64,000 bases of DNA from Amycolatopsis sp. WAC 01376 (GTDB lineage Bacteria > Actinomycetota > Actinomycetes > Mycobacteriales > Pseudonocardiaceae): contig NZ_QHKL01000004.1 of assembly GCF_003947415.1 (NCBI RefSeq), positions 620,001 through 684,000 of the forward strand, given 5' to 3'. How positions within the stretch are numbered: the first letter of the stretch is position 1; each line of letters starts with the position of its first letter. The translations under genes and the position numbers were made by a program. Below the pieces are notes generated by a model. It did no database searches, had not been told where the DNA came from, and saw only the letters and a program-made list of their open reading frames with translations. This document shows, one piece after another, positions 1 to 8,317 of this stretch.

Positions 1-190
1 TCGCGCGCACAATCGACTGCCTCGAAGTACCGGCCTAGCGCCTGTTCCATAATGAGGGGTAAGTCAAACGTGGCGTGGCCGGAGTTGGCGGCTGGGGCGG
101 GACCGGCCGAAGAGACGCCTTCCTGACTGTCCATAAGGGACATATCCGAAGAAATCAGTGTCCGAGTTGGGCGAGTTGTGCGGTTTGAGG

Positions 191-246
191 AGGGGGTCGT
201 GAGTGGGAAAGAGGGTTAGAACGACCTTTGCCACTCACGACCCCCT
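191..246. repeat. Long palindromic repeat (family A, full copy)
   Basis: The 16-nt arms at 191-206 (agggggtcgtgagtgg) and 231-246 are perfect reverse complements around a 24-nt centre. The right arm with its preceding spacer recurs at 416-455, and the arm alone recurs at 16219-16233, so this is a dispersed element and not only a terminator. No coding gene directly precedes it inside the window. Confidence 0.75.
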
Positions 247-415
247 AACGGAACCGCCCATTTCGTCATTAATCGGACATTCAGTCATCGAAATGTGTCC
301 ACAGTGGACGTCAGGGCGTGCCGGCTCCCATCGACCAGGGCGACCGAGCGCTTGACGTGCGGCAACCGTCACCACTTGCGATCAAAACCCTGCCCAAGAT
401 CAACTTAAGCTACGT

Positions 416-455
416 GGTAAAGAGGGCTAGAACACTACTTGCCACTCACGACCCC
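416..455. repeat. Second, one-armed copy of palindrome family A
   Basis: The spacer (aaagaggg, then ctagaac) and right arm (gccactcacgacccc) match 207-245 with a few substitutions. The left arm is missing, so this looks like a decayed copy lying about 210 bp from the intact one in the same orientation. Confidence 0.6.
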
Positions 456-511
456 AGTCCAGAACCACGCTTGGGCGCGAAGACCGCGAACTTGGCTTAT
501 GAAACGCGGAC

Positions 512-988
512 CTAGCCGAGATCGACCGGCCGTGTCCGCAGTTTGGCGGCGATGCGGGCCAGCGCCTGCTGATCCTCCGCGGTCAAGGGGTCGAGGACGA
601 GATCCCGCACCGAACGGACGTGCGTGGGCGCCGCCGCGACCACGACTTCGTAGCCGTCGTCCGTGAGCACGGCGAGGGTGTACCGGCCGTCACTCGGGTC
701 AGGTGCCCTCTCCACCCAGCCTCGCTGCTCGAAGCGTTTGACCACATTGGACAGGCGCGAGAGCGAGCCGTTCGCGAGGTAGGCCAGTTCGCTCATCCGC
801 AGCCGTCGCTCCGGGGCCTCGGAAATATGACTGAGGGTCAGATATTCGAACAACGTCAGCCCGGCGTCGTGCTGCAACGGCGACTCCAGCCGCCCCGGCA
901 GCAGGAGGACCAAGGAGACCAGGCCGGTCCAGGCCTCTTTTTCGGCAGGGGTCAGCCACAGTGCTTCGTCCGGGTCCGGGGTGGCCAT
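512..988 (-). CDS. MarR-family transcriptional regulator
   Basis: This 158-residue protein has the usual MarR length and a winged-helix core at about residues 45-120. The recognition helix falls in the stretch reading LANGSLSRLSNVVKRFEQRG, and the wing is in DPSDGRYTLAVLTDDG. MarR proteins are dimeric repressors that usually sense small phenolic or toxic ligands. The gene is divergent from the RidA-like gene at 1081, and the 92-bp gap holds two matching palindromes (1014-1066), so it very likely represses itself and that neighbour. The ATG at 988 begins just inside the operator region. The ligand cannot be read from the sequence. Confidence 0.9.
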   Translation of the reverse strand: MATPDPDEALWLTPAEKEAWTGLVSLVLLLPGRLESPLQHDAGLTLFEYLTLSHISEAPERRLRMSELAYLANGSLSRLSNVVKRFEQRGWVERAPDPSDGRYTLAVLTDDGYEVVVAAAPTHVRSVRDLVLDPLTAEDQQALARIAAKLRTRPVDLG

Positions 989-1013
989 GGCGGAACCTTA
1001 CCCAGAACCAGAC

Positions 1014-1066
1014 GACTTCACACTTGAAGTCAAACCGTGCTACGTTGACTTCAAGCGTGAAGTCAA
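1014..1066. promoter_or_regulatory. Tandem operators for the divergent MarR regulator
   Basis: Two dyads share one half-site. The first is gacttca-cact-tgaagtc (1014-1031). The second is the perfect ttgacttca-agcg-tgaagtcaa (1045-1066). Their centres are 33 bp apart, about three helical turns, so both would face the same side of the DNA. They fill the gap between the MarR gene and the RidA-like gene. Assignment to this MarR protein is inference from position. Confidence 0.8.
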
Positions 1067-1080
1067 CGAGAGGATCCACC

Positions 1081-1506
1081 ATGTCCCAGCCGGAGTTCTT
1101 CGCCACTCCCGGATACGGCGACCGGCAACTCGCCGAGATGCGCTACAGCCAGGCGGTGCGCGTCGGCGATCGCATCGAGATCTCGGGACAAGGGGGCTGG
1201 GACGACGACTTGCACTTCCCCGCGGACCTGGAGGAGGAAATCGTCCGGGCCTTCGAGAACGTCGAACGGACCCTCGCCACCGCCGGCGCGACCTGGCGCG
1301 ACGTGATCGCTGTGAACTCGTACCACGTCCCGGAGACACCGGGGTTCATCGGCGAGGTCCACAACCGCGTGATGGTCGAGCAGTTCCGTGCGCGCATGGG
1401 CGACCGCGCGCCGATCTGGACGGAGATCGGCGTCCCTGCCCTCGGCGCGCCGAAAATGCGGGTCGAGATCAGGGTCACCGCGATCGCCGGAAGTGCCCGC
1501 GTGTGA
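1081..1506 (+). CDS. RidA/YjgF-family protein
   Basis: This 141-residue protein has the length and fold signature of the RidA (YjgF/YER057c/UK114) family. It has an N-terminal strand pattern (YSQAVRVGDRIEISGQGGWD), a central helix (AFENVERTLATAGATWRDVI) and the C-terminal MRVEIRVTAIA strand. RidA homologues hydrolyse reactive enamines/imines made by PLP enzymes; other subgroups act on different substrates. The ATG at 1081 follows the operator and an agaggatc ribosome binding site. It is the only gene directly downstream of the MarR-controlled promoter, so it is probably induced by the MarR ligand. This subgroup's substrate is unknown. Confidence 0.85.
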   Translation: MSQPEFFATPGYGDRQLAEMRYSQAVRVGDRIEISGQGGWDDDLHFPADLEEEIVRAFENVERTLATAGATWRDVIAVNSYHVPETPGFIGEVHNRVMVEQFRARMGDRAPIWTEIGVPALGAPKMRVEIRVTAIAGSARV

Positions 1507-1582
1507 ACGCCGCTCTCCTTGGGTATCCCGAGACTGCACCCATGCTCTTGGCCAAGCTGGGAAACCCGCTAAGGAGACACGC

Positions 1583-1978
1583 GTGGGTATCACGGGAACA
1601 CGGCAGGCTTACGAATTCCCCGCCGGTATCGCCCCGCCTTTGGGAAAGGTACGGGCCTGGCTGCGAGAGCAGCTCGGCGAGGTCGGCCACACCACCATCG
1701 CGGACACCGAACTGCTGACCACCGAACTGGTCACCAACGCGCACGAACACGCGAACGGCGTCTGCGAACTCAGGGTCTCCCTGCCCTCGAACAGGGACGT
1801 CGTCCGCGTGGAAGTCGACGACCACCGTCCGCTCCTGCGGCCGTGCCGCGTGGCCAAACAGGACCCGGCAAGCCCCCGCGGACGCGGGTTGGCGCTGGTC
1901 GAGGCGATCAGCACGCAGTGGGGCGTGAAGGCCGGCACCGGGTACAAAACGGTGTGGGCCGAGATCCCGATGCTCTGA
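1583..1978 (+). CDS. Small ATP-binding (HATPase, anti-sigma-like) protein
   Basis: This 131-residue protein is a single GHKL/HATPase domain of the RsbW-like type common in actinomycetes. The N-box is around TTELVTNAHEHANG (residues 46-60), a G1-like DDHRP lies near 78-83 and a G2-like RGRGLALVEAI near 102-112. Such proteins are serine kinases/anti-sigma factors or solitary ATPases. No sigma or anti-anti-sigma gene is adjacent, so its partner is not visible here. The GTG at 1583 is chosen because aaggaga lies 5 nt before it; the frame stays open upstream but lacks a site. Confidence 0.8.
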   Translation: MGITGTRQAYEFPAGIAPPLGKVRAWLREQLGEVGHTTIADTELLTTELVTNAHEHANGVCELRVSLPSNRDVVRVEVDDHRPLLRPCRVAKQDPASPRGRGLALVEAISTQWGVKAGTGYKTVWAEIPML

Positions 1979-1997
1979 CGAACCAGATCACCTTCCC

Positions 1998-2927
1998 TCA
2001 ATCCTTCGCCTCGACCCGGCCGAGCGGATCCGGCGCCGCGGCCAGCTCCTCGCACGCCACCTGCCAGGCGCTGTCTCCCGGGTAAAGCTCGGAGCGAAGG
2101 TACGCCCAAGTGAGGCGCTGCACCGCGGCCACGCGGTCGGGGTTCTCGTCCGTCGTCTCGGCGACGTCGTAGCCGGACACCCCGCCGAGCCCATGCTCCG
2201 CGTCGATCAGGGTGAGGAGCGTCTTGCGGCCCGGCGAAAGGAAGTACGGGTCGGTATGCCATTCCGGACCGCGAACCGTCAGATGGGTGGAGGCGTCCTT
2301 CTCCCCCGCGACGACGAGCGCGGGCGTCGTCATCGCGGAGAAGTCGGTGCTGAGGAAGAAGGTGTAGTTCTCGGCCACGAATTCGGTGACGGCGTCGCCG
2401 CCGCGGCCGGGCGCGGCGAGCAGGACACCGGCAGAGATCCGAGGCTCGGCGAGGTCGACCTCCTCGCCGCTGCGGGGATCGGTGTACCGCGCGCCCAGCA
2501 GAAGGCTCGCGGTGTGCCCGCCCATCGAATGCCCGGCCACGGCGATCCTGGCCCGATCCAGCCGCCCTCGCAGAAAGGGGACGACGTCCTCGATCTCGTC
2601 GAGCCGGTCGAGGATCCGGATCATGTCCTCGGCCCTGGACCGTTGGTACAGCGGCGCTTCCGGGTCGCCGGACGGCAGGTTCAGTGTCCGCGAGCTCAGA
2701 TGCGTGGGCTGGATGACGACGAAGCCGTGCGCCGCCCAGTAGTTCACGAGCGGGGCGTAGCCGTTCAGCGACGACAGATGGTTCGACGGGCCTTGGCCGT
2801 GCGACAGCAGGATGACCGGCAGTTCGCTTCCGGTCGTCGGCGCGGAGATCCGCAGCCGCAGGTCCACGGCCCGATCCGGCGTCGGAAGGACCACCGGGGC
2901 GATCGAGAGGACAGGCGTGGTGCTCAT
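1998..2927 (-). CDS. Alpha/beta-hydrolase (dienelactone hydrolase/chlorophyllase-like)
   Basis: This 309-residue cytosolic alpha/beta-hydrolase has the nucleophile elbow GHSMGG with S134, an oxyanion-type strand ending LLSHGQG at 41-46, and a late GEKD then DAEHG segment that probably supplies the acid and histidine. Proteins of this type cleave esters or similar bonds; the substrate is not deducible. The ATG at 2927 is preferred over a much longer open frame running to 3554, which is only antisense shadow of the NmrA-like gene. The upstream gap carries paired GGA-N7-TCC palindromes, so the gene probably has its own TetR-type repressor, which is not adjacent. Confidence 0.85.
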   Translation of the reverse strand: MSTTPVLSIAPVVLPTPDRAVDLRLRISAPTTGSELPVILLSHGQGPSNHLSSLNGYAPLVNYWAAHGFVVIQPTHLSSRTLNLPSGDPEAPLYQRSRAEDMIRILDRLDEIEDVVPFLRGRLDRARIAVAGHSMGGHTASLLLGARYTDPRSGEEVDLAEPRISAGVLLAAPGRGGDAVTEFVAENYTFFLSTDFSAMTTPALVVAGEKDASTHLTVRGPEWHTDPYFLSPGRKTLLTLIDAEHGLGGVSGYDVAETTDENPDRVAAVQRLTWAYLRSELYPGDSAWQVACEELAAAPDPLGRVEAKD

Positions 2928-2961
2928 AGTGAGAATTCCCCTTGCGTGACGGCGCCGCGAT

Positions 2962-3005
2962 AAGCGGAGCGCTGTTCCACAAACATACGGAGCAGCGTTC
3001 CGCTT
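2962..3005. promoter_or_regulatory. Paired inverted operator upstream of the hydrolase
   Basis: Arms at 2962-2978 and 2989-3005 are 17-nt near-perfect inverted copies (15 of 17) around a 10-nt A/T-richer spacer. Each arm contains its own 13-nt dyad, ggagcgctgttcc (2966-2978) and ggagcagcgttcc (2989-3001). Size and symmetry are those of a double TetR-family site. It lies just upstream of the hydrolase start and downstream of the NmrA gene stop, so a terminator role is also possible. Confidence 0.6.
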
Positions 3006-3022
3006 TGTCAAACGATCACCCT

Positions 3023-3925
3023 CTACGCGAGGTACTTCCGCGCCCAGGCGGCGAAGCCGGTGAGCGGGATGCCGAGCTCTCGCGCATATCGCGGCCGCCC
3101 CGGCTGGCCGACCACGTTCAGCCACTCGTGCGAAGCGCCCATCGGCGGCATCCCGGCCGCGACCGCCTGCTCCACGATCATGTCCGGGGCAGTCAGCCGC
3201 GTGCCCAGCACTTCGGAAAGGACCTCGGCGATCTCCGTCATGGTCAGGAAGTCGCTCGCGAGCTCGAGTTCGACGCCAGAGAACCGCTCGGGTTCGGCGA
3301 TGGCCGCGGCGGCCGCGATGCCGATGTCGTCGACTGCGGCCAGCGAGAGGGAAGTCGACGGCTTGATGACGCTCACCAGGCCGCCGTCGACCCCGCGCGG
3401 GAACAGGAACTTCATGTCGGGCAGGAAGTTCTCCATGAAGAAGCCCGGCTTGAGCAGGGTCCACTGGGGAAAGCCGGCCTCGCGGAGACGGTCCTGGATC
3501 GCCGCCTTGGCGCCCAGCGTGGGCTCCATCGAACTCCAGCGCCCTTCGGCCCATCCAACCGCGTCCACGTGCTGACCGGCACCCGAAACCGAGGTGTGCA
3601 CGAACTGCGGCACTCCGGCCGCTTTCGCGGCTTCGATGAGGTTGACGCCTTGGGTCACTTCCCCGGCGAAGTCGAACCCTTCCGCGCTCACGCCGGGCAT
3701 CTGCACCGAGAAGACGGCGCGGGCACCCTTGGCCGCCCGGATCACGGAATCGATGTCGTGCAGATCGCCGACGACGAGTTCGGCGCCGAGCGTCTCGACG
3801 ACCTTCGCCCTGGCCGGGTCACGCACCAGCGCGCGGACGGGAACGCCGGCCGCGAGCAGGGCACGGGCGGTCGCACCACCCTGCCTGCCGGTGGCGCCGG
3901 TGACCAAAACGGGTGCTGAGGACAT
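3023..3925 (-). CDS. NmrA/HSCARG-like NAD(P)-binding protein
   Basis: This 300-residue atypical short-chain dehydrogenase has the N-terminal dinucleotide motif GATGRQGGATARAL (about 9-22) and the basic residues that follow the second strand (RALVRDPAR), typical of NADP-preferring NmrA proteins. The YxxxK catalytic pair of classical SDRs is not evident, as in NmrA-type redox sensors. The gene is divergent from a TetR gene across a 97-bp gap with two palindromes, a layout usual for a regulated oxidoreductase. Whether it is an enzyme (quinone or flavin reductase-like) or an NADP sensor cannot be decided. Confidence 0.85.
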   Translation of the reverse strand: MSSAPVLVTGATGRQGGATARALLAAGVPVRALVRDPARAKVVETLGAELVVGDLHDIDSVIRAAKGARAVFSVQMPGVSAEGFDFAGEVTQGVNLIEAAKAAGVPQFVHTSVSGAGQHVDAVGWAEGRWSSMEPTLGAKAAIQDRLREAGFPQWTLLKPGFFMENFLPDMKFLFPRGVDGGLVSVIKPSTSLSLAAVDDIGIAAAAAIAEPERFSGVELELASDFLTMTEIAEVLSEVLGTRLTAPDMIVEQAVAAGMPPMGASHEWLNVVGQPGRPRYARELGIPLTGFAAWARKYLA

Positions 3926-3945
3926 GTTCGCTCCTTCGGACAGCT

Positions 3946-3998
3946 AAATGGCGGGGCCCGCCACTTATCGTCCGCTACCATATGGCGGGGCCCGCCAT
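3946..3998. promoter_or_regulatory. Two TetR operators between NmrA-like and TetR genes
   Basis: There are two copies of a perfect dyad centred on one G: tggcggggcccgcca (3949-3963) and atggcggggcccgccat (3982-3998). Their centres are 34 bp apart. They fill the divergent promoter region and the second ends 24 bp before the TetR start, so autorepression plus repression of the NmrA-like gene is the natural reading. Confidence 0.85.
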
Positions 3999-4022
3999 TT
4001 ACGCAAACACCGAGGTGAAGAC

Positions 4023-4577
4023 ATGTCCGACGGCCAACGCGCCGACGCACGGCGCAATTACGCGCGCATCCTCGCGGTGGCCGAGGAGGAGGTGGCGGCC
4101 CACGGCTCCAGCGCCTCCTTGGAGCAGATCGCGCGCACCGCCAACGTCGGCTCGGCGACCGTGCGCCGCCACTTCCCCACCCGCCGGGCCCTGCTGGAAG
4201 CGGTCTCCGCGCAACGGATCGCGGCGCTGTGCGCCCGCGCCGCCGAACTGACCGGCGAGGACGACAGCCGGAAGGCGCTCCTGACCTGGCTCGACGAGGT
4301 CGTCACCTACTGTGTCTCCGCCCGTGGCCTGGCGGCCGCACTCGCCTACGACGGCCCGACCCACGAGAACTCCTGTTCCGCCGCCATCGAGGAAGCCGGA
4401 AGCCCGCTGCTCCGGCTGGCCGCCCGGGACGGCGTGGTGGCGCCGGAGGTCACCGTCGCGGATCTGATCACGATGATCGTCGGCATCGTCCTGGCCACCG
4501 AGCACCACCCGGATCCGGCCGCACAGGCGGACCGGCTGTTCCGGCTGGCCGTGGCGGGGCTGAGCCCCCGGACCTGA
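4023..4577 (+). CDS. TetR-family transcriptional regulator
   Basis: This 184-residue protein has an N-terminal TetR helix-turn-helix at about 10-55 (SLEQIARTANVGSATVRRHF) followed by an all-helical ligand-binding domain with a central LITMIVGIVLATEHH segment. The ATG at 4023 is 6 nt after gaggtgaag. It most likely binds the duplicated tggcggg/cccgcca dyads immediately upstream and controls itself and the NmrA-like gene. The ligand is unknown. A strong hairpin follows the stop. Confidence 0.9.
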   Translation: MSDGQRADARRNYARILAVAEEEVAAHGSSASLEQIARTANVGSATVRRHFPTRRALLEAVSAQRIAALCARAAELTGEDDSRKALLTWLDEVVTYCVSARGLAAALAYDGPTHENSCSAAIEEAGSPLLRLAARDGVVAPEVTVADLITMIVGIVLATEHHPDPAAQADRLFRLAVAGLSPRT

Positions 4578-4580
4578 AAG

Positions 4581-4608
4581 AGGCCGGAGCGGTCGCCCGC
4601 TCCGGCCT
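4581..4608. terminator. Bidirectional hairpin terminator
   Basis: A perfect 11-bp stem (aggccggagcg, complement at 4598-4608) with a 6-nt loop lies 3 bp after the TetR stop and 13 bp before the stop of the convergent glucanase gene. It could terminate both. A short T-run (tttctttac) follows on the plus strand. Confidence 0.75.
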
Positions 4609-4621
4609 CCGACGACTTTCT

Positions 4622-7600
4622 TTACCTCGTACCGCGGCGGCCCGACGAGACCACCGCCGGCACCGGTCCGCCGTTGATCACGAACTGCGATCCCGGCTCA
4701 CGGACGACGTCGCCGTCCGCCGAATTCGTGATCGTCACGTTCGTCAAGGTCGCGCTGCCGCGGGCGCCGCTCATCGCGAGGACGCCTGCCCCGTTGTTCG
4801 ACTTGTCGATCTTGACGTTGGTGACGGCCGCGGTCACCACTCCGCCACCCGTCTTGAACTGGATGCCGTCGTAGGTCGAGTCGTGGATCTCCGTATCCCG
4901 CACCACGACCCCGGGAATGTCCTTGCCCTGCGCGAAGAACGTGATCGCGCCGAATTCCTGCTGCTCGCCCCAGAACACGCCGCCGCAGCGGTACAGGGCG
5001 TTGTTCGCGATGAGCGTCTGCCCGGAGAACGGCAGCGGATCGTGATCCGTCGCCAGCATGATGCCCGGATAGTTCATCGTGTCGTGGACGACGTTGTTCT
5101 CGATCTTGTTGCCGTAGCCGCCGTAGACCGCGATCCCGTTGGCACGCCACGGAAGCTGGATCGTGTTGTTGGCGAACACGTTGTCGTGCGCGATGTCCTG
5201 CGACGGATCCTTCACGTACTGGTTCGCCCACACGGCGAGCGAGTCGTCACCGGTGGTGCGGAACGACGAGTTGAACACCTTCGAGTTCCGGGTGCCGTTG
5301 GTGAAGTTGATGCCGTCGGCATAGGTGTTCCGGATCCGCATACCGCTGAACTCGAGGCCGTCGCCCGGCCCCCAGAGCGCCGGGAGGTTGGTGTAGTCCC
5401 GGCCGACCCACACACCCACGTTGGCGTGTTCGATCCACACGTTCGAGATCTTCGTGCCGGTGCCGAACCGGCCGTTGAGACCGACGCCGCCTTCAGCGCC
5501 GCCGTCGCCGCCGCGGATCCGGCCGGAACCGAAGATGGCGATGTCGGAGATCTGCGTGTTCTTGTCGATGTCGAACCCGAAATTGCCCTCGTGTGGATGG
5601 TTGATGCCGCCCGCGTTCTGCGGCTCCGTCAGCGAGTACAGCTGTGAATGCCACATTCCGGCGCCGCGGATCGTCACGTTGGAGATGCCGATCTGGTTGT
5701 ACTGGCCGCCGCCGTTGGGCACGTTCGGGTCGTCGGTCAGGATCTTCTTCTCCTGCCGCCACTGCCCAGCCGGGATCCAGACGCAGCCGATCACGCCGTT
5801 CTGGTCGTCGGTCACCGCGCGCTGGATCGCCGCCGAATCGTCGTTCCCGTCGTTCGGCACCGCGCCGTACTCCGTGATCGGCGTGCAGTTCGCGGGCTTC
5901 CCCGACGCCGGGGCGACCTGCTCCAGATCGATGAGATCGACGATGTAGAACGCCGCGTTGTCACCGCTGTCCCGCTGCAGCTTGAACTTCGTGCCCGGCG
6001 GATACGACTGCGCCAGCAACGCGTGCGACTCGTCGAACAGCCGCCGTGCGTTGGCCTGCGGGGTGTTGGTCAGGCCTTCGGGATCGTCGGTGCTGCCGTA
6101 GAGCCAGCTGTGCTTGGACGACAGCGTCAGTTTCCGCGCGAACGTCCCGTTGACGTACAGGCTGATCGTCGCGTCCTGCCCGCCACCGCCGGGGGCGTCG
6201 GGGATGGAGTTGCGCACGACGATGGAGTTCGCCTGGTTCGCCGACGTGAACTCCACGTACTGACCCTGATTCGCCAGCCGCACGGATTTCCGGCCGGAGG
6301 ACTCGGTCGCGAAGTTCGTGTGGCCGAAGGTGCGCAGCGGATCCGCCACCAGCAGTTCTCCTTGGTACTGCGCGGTTTCCGCCTCGTACTCGACGTACGG
6401 GACCGCCGCGCCGCGGCCCACCACGATCGCCCGCGAGAGGGCATTGTTGGCCTCGTTGGTCTCCGTGACCGTGCCGGTCGCGTCGGCCGTCGCGGTCAGG
6501 GTCGCGCCTCCGTTGGCGGCGGTCCACGTGCCCGAGATCGCGACGTTCGCGATGGCTCCCGCCTCGATCGCGCCGGTGGCACCGGTCAGCGTGGTGCCGC
6601 CGACGGCCAGCCGGGTCACCGAAGCACCCGCGCCGCTCGTGCCGCGGTTATGCACCGCGACGGTGAACGACACCGCCGAACCGGCCGACGGGTTGGGCGG
6701 GTTCGAGGTGATGCCGGTGACCTCGAGGTCGGGACCCGGCGACTGCGCGACGACCAGCGGCGTCGGCGAGGTGTAGGTGTTGTCGGTTTCGTTCTGCTCG
6801 GGCACCGTGCCTGCCGGGTCGACGGTCGCGGCCACGGTATACGTGCCCTGCGGCCGCGTTCCCGCGTCGACGGTCACCGTGGTGGACGCGCCTGCCGCGA
6901 GGGCCCCGACCGCCGCTTCGCCGACGACGGTGCCGCCGAGGGCGGCGTTCACCGTCGTCGCGCCCGCGTTCGCGGTGCCGATGTTCTTCACCGTCGCCGA
7001 CACGGCGACCTTGCTGGTCTCCGTCGGGTCTGCGGGCGTCCAGCTCGTGCCCGTCACGACCAGGTTCGGATTCGGCGCCGGAGTGCCGATCACCTGGAAT
7101 TCCGCGACCTGACCGCCTGGCGCACCGGAGTTGGCGAAGAATTGCAAGCGCACGTCCGACACACGTCCGCTGACCGGGAGGACCACCGAATTCTGGTTGG
7201 TGGCCGGATCGAAGCGGTGATCCGCCCGCGCCGACAGAGCAGTGAACGCGGTGGCGCCCTGCGCGCGGCCGAGAATCTCGAAGTTCTGCGTCCGCGCGCC
7301 CCAGATCGCGTCCGGATTGAGTTTCACCACGACCGAGTCGACGTCCGCGTCGGTCCCGAGCTTCACCGTCAGCGAGTTCGGGTGGCCCGCGGCGGATTCC
7401 CAGTACGTCGCGGTGTTGTTGTCGTTGGCGTTGGCGGGAACGAACGAGTGGACCGCCGAGGTGGCCTCGATCGGTTTGCCCGCCGCCAGGTTCGCGCCCG
7501 CGCTCGTCCCGGAGCGCACGACGTGGTTGCTGTCGCCGGATTCGTTGCCCGCCGCGTCCTTGGCACGCACGAAATACTCGACCCGCGTCCCGGTGGGCCG

Positions 7601-8317
7601 TGCTTCGGTGAAGGTGGTGCCGGTGATCGTGGTGACCGGCGTTCCGTCGCGGTAGACGGTGTAGCCGGTGACCCCGACGTTGTCGGCCGAGGCCGCCCAG
7701 CTCAGCCGGATCTGCCCGGCGGCGGGCTCGGTCAGCGCGAGGTTCGCGGGCGCGCTCGGCGCCTGCGTGTCACCGGTGTCCGGCCCGTACAGCTCGAACT
7801 CCGCGAGCTGCGCGGCCGGCCATCGCGTGTTCGCGGTGACCTGCAGACGCACGTAGCGGGCCGACGCGGTCACCGGGATCGTGACCGTGTTCGAGCCGGG
7901 GGTGAACGTGTAGCCGACCGGCGCGGCGAGGTCGGTGAACGCCGCGCCGTCGGTGCTCCCGCGCACGGCCAGCGTCTGTGTCCGGGATTCCCAGCCCGAC
8001 GGCAGTTTCAGCACGATCCGCGAGAGGGTTTTGGCCGCGCCGAGGTCGGCCTGGATCCACTGCGGGAACGCGTTGTTGGCGGATTCCCAGTAGCTCTCCT
8101 GATTTCCGTCGACGGCGTTCGCGACGGGGTACCCGGGCAGCGCGCTGCTCGCCGAAACCGTGCGGGTCAACGGCACCTCGGCGAGCGCGGTGGGCCCTGG
8201 TGGGGCGGCGGGATCGGGAGGTGGCCCGCTCGCGGCGGAAGCGAGGGAAAGTCCGGCGACGGAAAGCCCCGTGACCAGGAAACCGGCGATGAGCCGGGAC
8301 AGGCGCATACGTGTCAT
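4622..8317 (-). CDS. Secreted multidomain GH87 alpha-1,3-glucanase (mycodextranase-like)
   Basis: This 1231-residue exported protein has a signal peptide at about 1-30 (MTRMRLSRLIAGFLVTGLSV...). Then come a discoidin/F5-8C domain (about 50-175), fibronectin III (178-268), a second discoidin domain (272-409), two CARDB domains (415-515, 526-630), a CBM6/35-like module beginning VEYEAETAQYQG (about 639-805), and a C-terminal parallel beta-helix (about 809-1231) beginning ITEYGAVPNDGNDDSAAIQ. The helix has an Asp in ADGINF (D1001) and an Asp pair in TTGDDSLAVW (D1024, D1025). That spacing equals the three catalytic aspartates described for GH87 alpha-1,3-glucanases, which cut fungal cell-wall or bacterial alpha-1,3-glucan. 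Start at 8317 follows aagagaag; an in-frame M lies at 8308. Family choice is by motif spacing and domain company, so another beta-helix family is possible. Confidence 0.8.
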   Translation of the reverse strand: MTRMRLSRLIAGFLVTGLSVAGLSLASAASGPPPDPAAPPGPTALAEVPLTRTVSASSALPGYPVANAVDGNQESYWESANNAFPQWIQADLGAAKTLSRIVLKLPSGWESRTQTLAVRGSTDGAAFTDLAAPVGYTFTPGSNTVTIPVTASARYVRLQVTANTRWPAAQLAEFELYGPDTGDTQAPSAPANLALTEPAAGQIRLSWAASADNVGVTGYTVYRDGTPVTTITGTTFTEARPTGTRVEYFVRAKDAAGNESGDSNHVVRSGTSAGANLAAGKPIEATSAVHSFVPANANDNNTATYWESAAGHPNSLTVKLGTDADVDSVVVKLNPDAIWGARTQNFEILGRAQGATAFTALSARADHRFDPATNQNSVVLPVSGRVSDVRLQFFANSGAPGGQVAEFQVIGTPAPNPNLVVTGTSWTPADPTETSKVAVSATVKNIGTANAGATTVNAALGGTVVGEAAVGALAAGASTTVTVDAGTRPQGTYTVAATVDPAGTVPEQNETDNTYTSPTPLVVAQSPGPDLEVTGITSNPPNPSAGSAVSFTVAVHNRGTSGAGASVTRLAVGGTTLTGATGAIEAGAIANVAISGTWTAANGGATLTATADATGTVTETNEANNALSRAIVVGRGAAVPYVEYEAETAQYQGELLVADPLRTFGHTNFATESSGRKSVRLANQGQYVEFTSANQANSIVVRNSIPDAPGGGGQDATISLYVNGTFARKLTLSSKHSWLYGSTDDPEGLTNTPQANARRLFDESHALLAQSYPPGTKFKLQRDSGDNAAFYIVDLIDLEQVAPASGKPANCTPITEYGAVPNDGNDDSAAIQRAVTDDQNGVIGCVWIPAGQWRQEKKILTDDPNVPNGGGQYNQIGISNVTIRGAGMWHSQLYSLTEPQNAGGINHPHEGNFGFDIDKNTQISDIAIFGSGRIRGGDGGAEGGVGLNGRFGTGTKISNVWIEHANVGVWVGRDYTNLPALWGPGDGLEFSGMRIRNTYADGINFTNGTRNSKVFNSSFRTTGDDSLAVWANQYVKDPSQDIAHDNVFANNTIQLPWRANGIAVYGGYGNKIENNVVHDTMNYPGIMLATDHDPLPFSGQTLIANNALYRCGGVFWGEQQEFGAITFFAQGKDIPGVVVRDTEIHDSTYDGIQFKTGGGVVTAAVTNVKIDKSNNGAGVLAMSGARGSATLTNVTITNSADGDVVREPGSQFVINGGPVPAVVSSGRRGTR

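Larger units (their letters stand above)
1..511. other. Intergenic left edge, no gene seen
   Basis: No reading frame here has actinobacterial codon bias, a ribosome binding site or a recognisable product. The stretch carries a long hairpin at 191-246 and a related degenerate copy near 416-455. The gene upstream of the window is not visible. Confidence 0.6.

Noticed and set aside
2928..3554. An N-terminal extension of the alpha/beta-hydrolase
   Set aside because: The extra 200 residues are antisense to the NmrA-like gene and lack structure; ATG 2927 with the upstream operator is a better start.
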